A DNA stretch of 64,000 nucleotides from Methanorbis rubei. GTDB taxonomy: Archaea; Halobacteriota; Methanomicrobia; Methanomicrobiales; Methanocorpusculaceae. The stretch is taken from assembly GCF_032714495.1 (NCBI RefSeq), contig NZ_JAWDKB010000003.1, positions 62,001 to 126,000 of the forward strand, given 5' to 3'. This document shows positions 46,125-54,707 of the stretch, in pieces; the stretch's first letter is position 1, and every line of letters begins with the position of its first letter. A model generated the notes under the pieces. It did no database searches. It had not been told where the DNA came from and worked only from the letters and a program-made list of their open reading frames with translations. Made by a program: the position numbers and the translations under genes.

Positions 46125-46700
46125 TTATTCTTCATCGTCGTCGTCATCATCGTCTTCGTCGACAGTTGTTCCTTTGCGGCTGTTGAGGAGGACGTTTGCA
46201 GACTCGCCGAGTTTTCGCATGATCTCGGTGATTTTGTCTTCGATGTCGAGTTCGTCGTCGATGGAGAGTGAGGTTCCTTCGATCTCAAGCAGGAATCTGG
46301 CGATCTCGCTGGACTCAAACAGGATGTCGTCAAGTTCGTCGAGGGTGAAAAATCCGCACATGGCTCCATAGAAGAAGGTTGCTCCGGATTTTCGTACCTT
46401 TCGTTTGAATGCGTTTCTTGCCTGGTTGACTGCCTGCGGGCTGTAGGTTTCTTCCATGAAGGGTACGAGTTCGGGGAGGTGCTGGCCGATGAAGGTCATT
46501 TCTGCGCCGTAGGGTGTTTTGAAGTCAGAGCAGAGTCTAGCGATTGCCCATTCGCGTGCGGTGATGTAGGTGCGTTTGCGGAGGAAGACGTTGACTTTGC
46601 GATAGGTTGCTCCGTCAACTTTTTTGAATTTCTGATATTTGTTGATCTCTTCTGTCCGGTCGTCTTCGCCTGGGATGGTCGGGTACTGGTCAGAGTCCAT
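46125..46700 (-). CDS. Conserved archaeal protein of unknown function (DUF5806-like)
   Basis: A 191-residue protein starting MDSDQYPTIPG. The core KYQKFKKVDGATYRKVN, then REWAIARLCSDF and FMEETYSPQAVNQAR, is to my knowledge strongly conserved across methanogens and haloarchaea. The protein is mostly helical and ends with a run of aspartates and glutamates (TVDEDDDDDDDEE). Basic in the middle (AFKRKVRKSG) and acidic at the end, it may bind nucleic acid. The role is unknown. Start at 46700 because upstream residues are low-complexity. Confidence 0.75.
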   Translation of the reverse strand: MDSDQYPTIPGEDDRTEEINKYQKFKKVDGATYRKVNVFLRKRTYITAREWAIARLCSDFKTPYGAEMTFIGQHLPELVPFMEETYSPQAVNQARNAFKRKVRKSGATFFYGAMCGFFTLDELDDILFESSEIARFLLEIEGTSLSIDDELDIEDKITEIMRKLGESANVLLNSRKGTTVDEDDDDDDDEE

Positions 46701-46927
46701 TGTGAGTGTATTGGGAGTTGATTGGTATTGAGGGTTTGGGAGTTGTTTTTGTGAGAAAATGTTGTATAGCATCATATGGTTTATTTCATGTGCGGGTGAG
46801 GTTAGTCTGGTGGATGATGTTTTTTTGTTGGGGTTTTTTTGGGATTTTTTTTGAGACGCGATATTGCAGATAAAATACAGAGAGACACTCTCACGAACGA
46901 ATGCTGGGATGTTTCATCATGGTGATT

Positions 46928-47470
46928 CCACAAAAAAGATTTAGTCGATTTTTTTTCTTGAGAAAAAGTAAGTGGGTAGGTGGCGAGTGGGCATGATGAT
47001 GAAAGAAAACCGCAAATCCACGCAAATCTCGCTCGCTGATGCTCGCTCCACAAATCGCATTTGCATTTCGTCGCTCTCATCCCGCCGGATTCCGGCGGGC
47101 TCGTTGCTATCGCAAACGCGACGGCAAATGCTGTACGGCGCCTGTCGGGCGCCGCCTATCGTTTATCGGTAATATTCATGGTGTGTCACTGTGTCGAAAA
47201 CTTTCAGATTGTTCTACGCTTCGGATGCAATCCATTCAACCCATGGCGGCGCCTGTCGGGCGCCGCCCAGCATTTGCCGTCGTGTTTGCGATAGCAACGA
47301 GCCCGCCGGAATCCGACGGGATGAGAGCGACGAAATGCAAATGCGATTTGTGGAGCGAGCATCAGCGAGCGAGATTTGCGTGGATTTGCGGTTTTCTTTC
47401 CTCATCATGCCCACTCGCCACCTACTCACTTACTTTTTTTCCGAAAAAAACGGACTAAATCTTTTCGTGG
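46928..47470. mobile_element. Family C palindromic element, copy C2
   Basis: The terminal inverted repeats are CCACAAAAAAGATTTAGTC (46928-46946) and GACTAAATCTTTTCGTGG (47453-47470). Internal arms match C1: CGCAAATCCACGCAAATCTC, CCCGCCGGATTCCGGCGGG, and GGCGCCTGTCGGGCGCC in both arms. The adjacent outer flanks are themselves imperfectly inverted (GTTTCATCATGGTGATT against GATCGTCAGGATGAAAT). About 543 bp with no credible gene. Confidence 0.8.
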
Positions 47471-47478
47471 GATCGTCA

Positions 47479-48048
47479 GGATGAAATATTCCCATTTTCG
47501 ATTTTTTTTATTCACACTGTCACTGTTTCAGATTTTCACTCTGCTAACAGATGTTTCAACCACTTGCATCCTTGGGGTTGAGTCCTCGCTTGCGAAATTC
47601 GCAATGCAACATGCCTGAAAATTTTTTTACTGAATACCTCATTTCATTACCACCGCACTCCTCTCCCATCCTCCAATCAACACAACCTAACGATCCTCGC
47701 CACGCCCAATATCACAACAGAAATTTTCTCCCTCAGGATTTTTTTTTCATCAGCATCACAACATCCATCATCGAAGAAACCTGTACGAATTTTTACCCGA
47801 TGCCGGAAAAATCCGACCTTCACAGACGCTATTCAAGCCGGTTTTGATCCCACGCCAAGGTGATTCATCATATCTGATCACCTCGGCCTCAAAACCCCCA
47901 TTTTTCATCTCAACCAAATCTCATCAGAATATTTTCCGAACATCGAAATCCTCTCGGAAACAAAAACCACAAAACCCAATAAAAACGATCTATTTCTTAT
48001 TTAAAGCTCTATTTGCCGTAATTTCAAACCTCAAAAAACCCTCAAAAT
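47479..48048. other. Gene-free, pyrimidine-rich stretch before dif/xerA
   Basis: No convincing gene. The plus strand is strikingly poor in G and rich in C and T/A (for example CCACCGCACTCCTCTCCCAT). A small palindrome, AAGGTGATTCATCATATC then GATCACCT, lies at about 47857-47886. A TATA-like box for xerA (CTTATTTAAAGCTC) is at 47996-48009. Confidence 0.4.
47996..48009 (+). promoter_or_regulatory. TATA-like box of xerA
   Basis: CTTATTTAAAGCTC lies about 110 bp before the xerA ATG. The candidate dif site sits between this box and the gene, so recombinase bound at dif could also repress or sense its own gene. Confidence 0.4.
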
Positions 48049-48076
48049 ATTGCGCATAATAGACATTATGCGCAAA
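48049..48076. other. dif: Candidate dif (Xer recombination) site
   Basis: A 28-bp site: left arm ATTGCGCATAA, 6-bp spacer TAGACA, right arm TTATGCGCAAA. The arms are 9-bp perfect inverted repeats at the inner side. The 11-6-11 layout and the GCGCATAA / TTATG half-sites match known dif sites (compare the E. coli half-site GGTGCGCATAA). It lies 40 bp before the xerA gene. The function is inferred from layout and position. Confidence 0.75.
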
Positions 48077-48116
48077 CATTATCTGCATACAGCTCCAATA
48101 TCTGAACGAGTGCACC

Positions 48117-49034
48117 ATGGCCCCGCCCAAACGAACCTTCAGCATCTGGATACCTCGCTACCTCAGCAGCATCGAAACCAAAAACTACTCTGAGAATACT
48201 ATAGAAGCCTACGGCCGCGTCCTCAAACTCTTCGCACGCTACAAAACCTACCTCCTTGAACATGACGGAGCAATTCCTGAAAACGGTGCAGCACTCGCCG
48301 ACTACGGCATGGGCGCTGATGTTGACGCTGACGCCTACGAAATCAGCGACTTCTTCACCATCATCCGCAACGAACGCCACTTAAGCCCCGCAAGCCTGCA
48401 CCAGTACGACTCGGCCATCAGCTCCTTCTACCGACACTTAATCGCCCAGAACATCGTCGACGCAAACCCCATGGACCGTGTCGAACGGCCGAAAATCAAA
48501 GATCGCGAACTCAAATATCTCAGACACAAAGAGGTCATGAACTTCATCGCCTCCCTTGAAAATCCCCGCGACGCACTCTTAATCAGAACCATCTACGCAA
48601 CCGGCATGCGTGTCTCCGAACTTTGCGGCCTCCGAGCCGAACACATCAACTTCAATGAGCAAACCATTCGTGTCAGAGGTAAAGGCGGAAAGATCAGAAT
48701 CGTCTTCTGCGACCCTGACACCCTTGCAATGATCAGAGATCATCTGGACGAAAAAATCGAAGGCCCGATCTTTCTTGGCAACCGCGGGGCTGCAATCTCT
48801 CCCCGCACCGTTCAACACATCTTCAACCTCCACGCTCCCGCAGGCATAACGCCGCATAAAATCCGACATAGCTACGCCAGCGAACTCTACAAACGATCCC
48901 ACAATCTTCGTGTCGTCCAGGAAAATCTCGGTCACAACTCGATTCAGACCACTGAAATATACATCCACACCGACCTTGACGAACGCAGAAAAGCATACCA
49001 GAACTACTTCCCTCTCGCATCGGGTGGGGAGTAA
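48117..49034 (+). CDS. xerA: XerA tyrosine recombinase
   Basis: This 305-residue XerA-type recombinase resolves chromosome dimers at dif. The SAM-like N-terminal domain (NYSENTIEAYGRVLKLF) has an insert at about 50-75. The catalytic set is complete: Arg165 in ATGMRVSELCGLR, Lys in VRGKGGKIR (about 189-192), His247 and Arg250 in PHKIRHSYA, His273 in LGHNSIQTTE, and nucleophile Tyr282 in IYIH. It belongs to a plus-strand gene series that begins here. Confidence 0.93.
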   Translation: MAPPKRTFSIWIPRYLSSIETKNYSENTIEAYGRVLKLFARYKTYLLEHDGAIPENGAALADYGMGADVDADAYEISDFFTIIRNERHLSPASLHQYDSAISSFYRHLIAQNIVDANPMDRVERPKIKDRELKYLRHKEVMNFIASLENPRDALLIRTIYATGMRVSELCGLRAEHINFNEQTIRVRGKGGKIRIVFCDPDTLAMIRDHLDEKIEGPIFLGNRGAAISPRTVQHIFNLHAPAGITPHKIRHSYASELYKRSHNLRVVQENLGHNSIQTTEIYIHTDLDERRKAYQNYFPLASGGE

Positions 49035-49162
49035 TATTTCCACTTTCCTTCTCTTTTTCAATCGAAGTACTTCGCCAGCACCTGGAATAAACCAAATGAT
49101 GCTATATGGGTTTTTGAGCGACATCAGAACAAAGATAACCGGTTACCGCAATACACAGTATC

Positions 49163-49702
49163 ATGGAATTTTCTTCAGCACTCATGACCGCTGCAGAACT
49201 CATGGCAATATCTGCACGGACGGCACCCAAGGGGAAAGGCTCTGACGTCATCGAGATAAAAATTCTCCTGGGCGATCAGCTTGCAGCCCTTGCCATCGAA
49301 ATGGAAGCGATTGCAGAAACAACCGGCATGAAATTTTTCTTCCGCGACGCAGGAAACATCCGGAACAGCGAAGTCTGTCTCGTTATCGGTGCAGACGGAT
49401 TTTCCACACTTGGTCTCAACTGTGGAGCATGCGGTCATGCGACCTGTGCAGAAATGAAATCTGCCGTCAGCATCGCACCAACCGACACCCTCTTCAAAGG
49501 TCCGGTCTGTGCCATCAGATCTTCAGACCTCGGCATAGCAGTAGGCTCTGCGGTAAAAACCGCATCAATCCTCAACGTTGATAACCGCATCATGTTCTCT
49601 GCCGGCAGTGCGGCTCTTGTTCTCGGCCATCTTCCACACTCAACCATTGCCTACGGAATTCCGCTGTCGGTTACAGGGAAGAGTCCGTACTTCGACCGGT
49701 AG
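49163..49702 (+). CDS. DUF2148 ferredoxin-like protein
   Basis: A 179-residue protein with the family Fe-S type motif NCGACGHATCAEM (about 91-103) and further cysteines in GPVCAIRSSDLGIAVGSAV. The N-terminal AAELMAISARTAPKGKGSD is characteristic of DUF2148. Function unknown; probably binds an Fe-S cluster. It is found upstream of AMMECR1 here and is not tightly coupled to it. Confidence 0.8.
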   Translation: MEFSSALMTAAELMAISARTAPKGKGSDVIEIKILLGDQLAALAIEMEAIAETTGMKFFFRDAGNIRNSEVCLVIGADGFSTLGLNCGACGHATCAEMKSAVSIAPTDTLFKGPVCAIRSSDLGIAVGSAVKTASILNVDNRIMFSAGSAALVLGHLPHSTIAYGIPLSVTGKSPYFDR

Positions 49703-49790
49703 AAAGATTTGCTCATTCATCAGGTCCGTGGGGGATTCATGAATAAAGACACAATGCTGAGAACGCGAATTGATAACCCATCCAAACAAT

Positions 49791-50360
49791 ATGAGTATCA
49801 TGAACCTGCTAACTGACGAGGACGGAGAGTTCGCGCTTGCCCGGGCAAGAACACTTGTCGAGGCGGTCGTGAAACGAAAACCGGTGGAAGAGATAGAGTA
49901 CCGCCCGGCATTCTCGGCAAAACGCGGAGTGTTTGTAACGTTGAGTGAGTTTGGCGATCTCCGCGGATGCATTGGTATTCCCTATCCTGTGATGCCGCTC
50001 TCCGAAGCTCTGGAGGATGCGGCGGTTTCAGCAGCCGTCCGGGACCCAAGGTTCCGGCCGGTCTCGCCTTCGGAACTTGAGAATATCAGTATCGAGGTGA
50101 CAGTGTTGACGCCACCCGAAGCTTTGATCTGCAGTCCAACAGAGCGTCCTGAACATGTGGAGGTCGGACGTCACGGACTGATTGCAAAGGCAGGCAGCAG
50201 AAGCGGGCTTCTATTGCCGCAGGTTGCAACCGAGTACGGCTGGACACCGGCAGAGTTTCTCAGCCAGACCTGCATCAAGGCCGGCCTTCCTCAGTCAGCA
50301 TGGCGGGAGAGTTCCTGCAACATCTTCCTCTTCGAAGGGCAGATTTTTAGTGAAGAGTGA
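49791..50360 (+). CDS. AMMECR1-family protein
   Basis: A 189-residue AMMECR1 domain protein beginning MSIMNLLTDEDGEFALARAR. The signature LRGCIGIPYPVMPLSEAL is at about 55-72, with AAVRDPRFRPVSPSELE and GLLLPQVATEYGW following. The domain is conserved from archaea to humans, and its biochemical function is unresolved. The ATG at 49791 is preferred over a TTG 21 bp upstream. Confidence 0.88.
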   Translation: MSIMNLLTDEDGEFALARARTLVEAVVKRKPVEEIEYRPAFSAKRGVFVTLSEFGDLRGCIGIPYPVMPLSEALEDAAVSAAVRDPRFRPVSPSELENISIEVTVLTPPEALICSPTERPEHVEVGRHGLIAKAGSRSGLLLPQVATEYGWTPAEFLSQTCIKAGLPQSAWRESSCNIFLFEGQIFSEE

Positions 50361-50444
50361 CATCGCCAAAATTCGATGAAGAGAATAAAAATATTTTTTT
50401 TTCAATTTTTTTCAAAACGGTTTGGTTCCAAAGTCTGGGACTCT

Positions 50445-50516
50445 TCGAGATGGTGTCTCGCTTGGAATAACTACGAATTGCAGGTCGCAGACATGCGTTC
50501 CGTGGGCGGCCCAAAA
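50445..50516. repeat. Remnant of A/A-prime repeat
   Basis: GGTGTCTCGCTTGGAATAAC (A-type layer) is followed by TTCCGTGGGCGGCCC (A-prime end). The palindromic core is gone. It lies in the leader of the GHMP gene, where the reading frame upstream of the ATG at 50586 is repeat-derived. Confidence 0.5.
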
Positions 50517-50585
50517 ATAGTAATGCAAAACCCTAAAACCCAAATCATTATATTTTTTCAACCGCTACATAACATCCGGAAAACT

Positions 50586-51668
50586 ATGACCATCATGAAG
50601 ATTCGGGGTGGAGATCTCGATCTCGTTGAGTATGAGTTCAGTTCTTTTTATCCGGGCGAATGCCTGCATACCGGTAACGTAACCGTTGCAAAAGAACCAT
50701 ACCTGACAGGAGACACCATAATAGCCCGTGCCCCAGCACGCATCCACCTCTCCGTTCTTGACATGAACCGGTTCAGCCCCGGAACCCCCGGCGGCGGCGG
50801 ACTCGGATTTGCTCTCCAGATCTACTCGGAAGCAACCGTCTCCTGCACGGACCAAGATGTCATCATCGACTCGCCCCGCAGACTTCTCATCGAACACCTT
50901 GTCGCAGCATTCAAAGCAGTTACCGGTTACACCGGCGGCTTTGCAATCAAAACCACAGACCAGGGCCGCGAGCACGTAGGCCTCGGCTCGACCTGCACAA
51001 TCGCCACAGCCGTTGTCAGCGCCATGAACGAAGCGGTCGGCTGCCCCTTAAGCCTCGAGGATGTCCGGATGGTCATCGGCCACAACTATGTGGAAGAGAC
51101 CGAAGAAGAGGGCAAAGTCGCGTTCGGTTTTGAAACAGGCGTCGGCTCAGCCGCCAGCATCTTCGGCGGCATGACCTTCGTCGGCGACCGGTTGACCCGT
51201 GTCTACAATCACCCGTTTGCCGAAGACAAGAATGTCTTCGTCCTCATCCCAAGAATTCATGCAGAGGATGAGAACGCCGGCCATGAAGAGTTCACGCTTC
51301 TCATGAACCGTGCGAGAACCCTTGACTACCGCGACCGCGAACTCAAAGCCTACATGCTGATGATGGATATGATCCCTTCACTCGCACGCAGCAATCTGAA
51401 AAAGATGGGCGACATCATGTGGGAGATCGAATTCCGCGGTTCCAAACGTGCCGAAGTCCAGTACCACACCTTCGTTCTCTACAGCCACATGAATGCTCTG
51501 CGGAACGCAGGTCTCGAGTTCGTGGCAATGAGTTCGGTCGGTCCTTCGATCTGCGTGGTCACGGAAAAAACCGCAGCCGATATGCAGTCGATCGTATCCC
51601 AGCTCGGTCTTGAGATAGCGGTCGAGACAAAAGTTGACAACACCGGACTTGTTGTCACGAGAGTGTGA
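50586..51668 (+). CDS. GHMP-family enzyme related to beta-RFAP synthase
   Basis: A 360-residue GHMP-fold protein starting MTIMKIRGGDLDLVEYE. The N-terminal PARIHLSVLDMNRFSPGTPG and the glycine-rich HVGLGSTCTIATAVVSAMN parallel the beta-ribofuranosylaminobenzene 5'-phosphate synthase family of methanopterin synthesis, but the second gene at 61118 has the fuller match to that enzyme. This one is probably a diverged paralogue with a different substrate. It is followed 3 bp later by a membrane protein gene. Confidence 0.7.
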   Translation: MTIMKIRGGDLDLVEYEFSSFYPGECLHTGNVTVAKEPYLTGDTIIARAPARIHLSVLDMNRFSPGTPGGGGLGFALQIYSEATVSCTDQDVIIDSPRRLLIEHLVAAFKAVTGYTGGFAIKTTDQGREHVGLGSTCTIATAVVSAMNEAVGCPLSLEDVRMVIGHNYVEETEEEGKVAFGFETGVGSAASIFGGMTFVGDRLTRVYNHPFAEDKNVFVLIPRIHAEDENAGHEEFTLLMNRARTLDYRDRELKAYMLMMDMIPSLARSNLKKMGDIMWEIEFRGSKRAEVQYHTFVLYSHMNALRNAGLEFVAMSSVGPSICVVTEKTAADMQSIVSQLGLEIAVETKVDNTGLVVTRV

Positions 51669-51671
51669 ACA

Positions 51672-52001
51672 ATGGGAATTGTTTCCGCAGTCAGACAGAT
51701 GCTTCCGTATCTATTTGTCTGCGGGATTGCCTTTTACGGTCTTCCTCTTCTTGGGGAAGACACCGGCTACTTTATTGTGCTGCTGTTAATTTTACTGCCG
51801 TTGATCTGTTTTGTTTTGGGATTTCTCTACGGATTTTTCTCTGCGTTTCATCTGGTGTTCCCTCTTCTGGTGACCCTATTGTTTCTGCCGACGGTGTTTC
51901 TCTACTATAATGTCTCGGCTCTCGGGTATGCGCTGGCATTTTTGGTCATCACGTTTGTGGGCAACGGGGTCGGCTGGTTTGCGGGACAAGCGCGGAGTTA
52001 A
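51672..52001 (+). CDS. Small multi-pass membrane protein
   Basis: A 109-residue very hydrophobic protein with four likely helices (LPYLFVCGIAFYGLPLL, FIVLLLILLPLICFVLGFL, LVFPLLVTLLFLPTVFLYY, GYALAFLVITFVGNGVGWF). There is no recognised family. It starts 3 bp after the GHMP gene and precedes the epimerase by 26 bp, so the three are probably one operon. Confidence 0.65.
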   Translation: MGIVSAVRQMLPYLFVCGIAFYGLPLLGEDTGYFIVLLLILLPLICFVLGFLYGFFSAFHLVFPLLVTLLFLPTVFLYYNVSALGYALAFLVITFVGNGVGWFAGQARS

Positions 52002-52027
52002 TCTCTGCTGAGTGCTAATAGTTTTGT

Positions 52028-52957
52028 ATGCACTGTATTGTTACGGGTGGAGCGGGTTTTATCGGCTCGCATCTGGTGGATCTTCTTCTTTCTCGCGGGG
52101 ATACGGTTACGGTTATCGATTCGATGGTTGCCGGCCGGATGATGAATCTTGAAGAAAATATTGGCGCTCTTACGGAGTTCCGCCATGCTGATCTTTTGGA
52201 AGACGGTTGGCAGGATGCTCTTACGGGCGCTGACCGCGTGTATCATATTGCGGCTGACCCGGACGTGCGTGGCTCAGCAAGAAAGTCGTTTGAGGTGTAC
52301 AATAATAATGTGACCGCGACGGTTCGCGTGCTTGAGGCGATGAAGGAGTATGATGTGAAGGAGATTGTGTTCACGTCGACTTCGACGGTTTACGGCGAGG
52401 CGAATGTTATTCCGACGCCTGAGAATTATTCGCCCATGGTGCCGATTTCGGTCTATGGGGCAAGCAAGCTTGCGTGCGAGGCGATGATCTCTGCGTATGC
52501 GGCAACGTATGGGATGAAAGCGTGGGTTTACCGGTTTGCAAATATTATCGGTTCACGGAGTACGCACGGGGTGATTTATGATTTCGTGCAGAAGCTTCAG
52601 CAGAATCCCAAGGAGCTGGAGATTCTCGGTGACGGCAGACAGAGTAAGTCCTATCTTGCGGTAGAGAATTGTGTTTCGTCTATGGTGTATGCCCCGACGG
52701 TTTCCTCGGGAACTTTTAATGTGTTTAATATCGGGTCTGAGGACTGGGTGAGTGTGCGGCGGATTGCGGAGCTGATTGTTGAGGAGATGGGCCTCGCAAA
52801 TGTTTCGTTCAAGTTCACGGGCGGCGACCGCGGATGGGTCGGTGATGTTCCGATGATGCGGCTGTCTGTTGATCTGCTGAAGGCGACCGGATGGATGCCG
52901 GGGATTACTTCTGAAGAGAGTGTCCGCCGTGCGATTCGTGCGACGCTGGATGAATAA
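52028..52957 (+). CDS. NAD-dependent sugar epimerase/dehydratase (extended SDR)
   Basis: A 309-residue extended short-chain dehydrogenase of the GalE type. NAD motif TGGAGFIGSHLVD (6-18), catalytic Ser/Thr in TSTSTVYGE (SSS-like), YGASK (Tyr-X3-Lys) and downstream RFANIIGSRS. Likely acts on a nucleotide sugar, perhaps UDP-glucose or UDP-GlcNAc, for surface glycans. It ends a plus-strand operon before repeat A6. Confidence 0.88.
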   Translation: MHCIVTGGAGFIGSHLVDLLLSRGDTVTVIDSMVAGRMMNLEENIGALTEFRHADLLEDGWQDALTGADRVYHIAADPDVRGSARKSFEVYNNNVTATVRVLEAMKEYDVKEIVFTSTSTVYGEANVIPTPENYSPMVPISVYGASKLACEAMISAYAATYGMKAWVYRFANIIGSRSTHGVIYDFVQKLQQNPKELEILGDGRQSKSYLAVENCVSSMVYAPTVSSGTFNVFNIGSEDWVSVRRIAELIVEEMGLANVSFKFTGGDRGWVGDVPMMRLSVDLLKATGWMPGITSEESVRRAIRATLDE

Positions 52958-53017
52958 TTTTTTTTTGAGATCAGATTTGAAAAAAAATTATTTTTTTATT
53001 TTGTTTTGCGGAAATTT

Positions 53018-53382
53018 TTTCAATAGGAGTTACGCGGTGTGATTCTGTGGCATGTGGTTTTGTTTGGAGCAACCACGGAACACACTGAACACACGGAATT
53101 CCACAGAAAAAAAAACACGGAGAACGCCTGCGGCGCCGGAAAACACGGAACGCATGCCTTCGGCCTGCTTACCGCTTCGCGGGAAAGCCTAAGGAAGTTG
53201 GCATCTCAAAACAGTGACCTATACGCATACCCATACTATTAGATTTTCCGTGTTTTCCGTAAGCGAAGCGGTATTCTGTGTTTTTTTCCGTGTGTTCCGT
53301 GTGTTCCGTGGTTACCCCAAGCGAGACCACCTACAGAAAATCTCAAACGATGAAATTCATTGTCGCGTAGCTCCTCCTCCAA
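53018..53382. repeat. Family A palindromic element, copy A6
   Basis: The left end CAATAGGAGTTACGCGGTGT mirrors TGTCGCGTAGCTCCTCCT. Layers GGTTTTGTTTGGAGCAACC and GGTTACCCCAAGCGAGACC follow. In this copy ATGCAC is replaced by AAACAC or TGTTTTCC strings (GGAAAACACGG). The module GCATGCCTTCGGCCTGC is inserted in the left half at 53152, and its partner GTAAGCGAAGCGG in the right. Confidence 0.85.
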
Positions 53383-53415
53383 AAAATCTCTCGAAAAATT
53401 TTCAAAAAAAAATTA

Positions 53416-54321
53416 TTAAGTCTGTTCTGCTTTTTTCTCAGCACGCTTCTTCAGTATCTGAAGAGCCGCAAGAATTGCTGCGCCCAGAATACACAGGCCC
53501 ACATTGAACGTCTGCCAGCTCATCGCAGGCATCGGCTCAGAGAGCGTTGTTGCACCAAGAACAATCGCATATAAGGATCCGACCAGAAGGCCGAGACAGA
53601 GATAAATCGTCTGCGATCGGTAGCGGGCGAAACAGTACATAATCACCTTTGCGCTGATGGCAAGACCTGCGATCATGCCAAGACCGAACGCAATCAGCAT
53701 GGGAACGTAGGCAAAATTCAGATGCATCACCGCACTGACCGCTGAGATCAGCGGAATGTAGAGGCCCATGATAAGAAGAAGGGTCGAGCCTGAAATTCCC
53801 GGAAGCACAAGCGCAGACACCGCAATAATTGCCGCGATGAAAAGATACATTGCAAGACCAATGGACGCCTGCGTCAGATCAACCCCGCTCCCTCCGGTTG
53901 CAGGGTTCAGTATCATCAGAAGAGGCACAACCGCAATACCAATCGCCGTGTAAATCAGATTCAGATACTTGCCTTTCATGTACTTCTTCTCTTCCATGAT
54001 CACAATCGGCACAGCAATCAGCGTGAGACCGATAAACACCGAACTTATCTCATAGATATACGTGTGAAACAAAGTTGAGAGAATCAGAACACAGACCGAG
54101 AATCCTGCGACCCAGCCGACGCCGAGTTTGAAGAGGAAGGGAAACGCGGCTTTTCGTTGTTCGTTCGTTCCCAGAAGGAAGTCACTGGCCGAACCGATGA
54201 ATTTCTCATAAAAGCCGAGCAGGAACGCAATCGTTCCGCCGGAGACGCCTGGCACGCTGTCAGCAACTGCCATCGCAACCCCGCGGAGGAGATCGGTTAT
54301 GTGTCGTGTGATGGTATGCAT
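53416..54321 (-). CDS. DUF368 polyprenyl-phosphate transporter
   Basis: A 301-residue protein with about eight membrane helices. The DUF368 signatures DSVPGVSGGTIAFLLGFYEK (21-40) and LPGISGSTLLLIMGLY (about 173-188) are both present, forming the inverted repeat of the family. Members of this family (PopT) have been shown in bacteria to translocate undecaprenyl phosphate. The archaeal homologue may recycle dolichyl phosphate used for glycosylation, which is inference. Confidence 0.88.
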   Translation of the reverse strand: MHTITRHITDLLRGVAMAVADSVPGVSGGTIAFLLGFYEKFIGSASDFLLGTNEQRKAAFPFLFKLGVGWVAGFSVCVLILSTLFHTYIYEISSVFIGLTLIAVPIVIMEEKKYMKGKYLNLIYTAIGIAVVPLLMILNPATGGSGVDLTQASIGLAMYLFIAAIIAVSALVLPGISGSTLLLIMGLYIPLISAVSAVMHLNFAYVPMLIAFGLGMIAGLAISAKVIMYCFARYRSQTIYLCLGLLVGSLYAIVLGATTLSEPMPAMSWQTFNVGLCILGAAILAALQILKKRAEKKAEQT

Positions 54322-54397
54322 GGGAGTTCCAAATTGTTTGTGCTATTCATTGACCCGTTTCCCTAATTACATTTCCGCAGGAGAATTTTGTTGCGTG

Positions 54398-54662
54398 GAA
54401 GTCTTCGACACAGTTTTTCTTGGAATAACCACAGAATGCACGGAGGACGCCTGCGGCACCGGAATGCACGGAAAATCTAAGAATATATCATCTTTTCATT
54501 CAGAGGCTTGATACAAAGTCTCAATAATATTTCCGTGCATTCCGGCGCCGCAGGCGTTCTCCGTGCATTCAGTGGAGCTCCGTGATATTTCTGTGTGCTC
54601 CGTGGTTGCTCCAAGTAAAATTCAGGGCGTTTCAAACTTTCTGAACAAAGAAGTCTTCGACA
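54398..54662. mobile_element. Family A palindromic element, copy A7, flanked by 13-bp direct repeats
   Basis: The palindrome (54418-54620) has arms GGAATAACCACAGAATGCAC and GTGCTCCGTGGTTGCTCC with inner arms GACGCCTGCGGCACC and GGCGCCGCAGGCGTTC. Exact direct repeats GAAGTCTTCGACA lie at 54398-54410 and 54650-54662, outside the palindrome, and may be a target-site duplication. The GGAGTTACGC end is not recognisable here. Confidence 0.6.
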
Positions 54663-54707
54663 ACTCATTTTATCAGCGTGAGAGGTCCATACTATTCAGA
54701 CAAAAAT

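Noticed and set aside
47551-48059. Two plus-strand frames of 71-98 residues upstream of xerA
   Set aside because: They have no domain-like features and atypical composition, and arise in a G-poor stretch where stop codons are scarce by composition.
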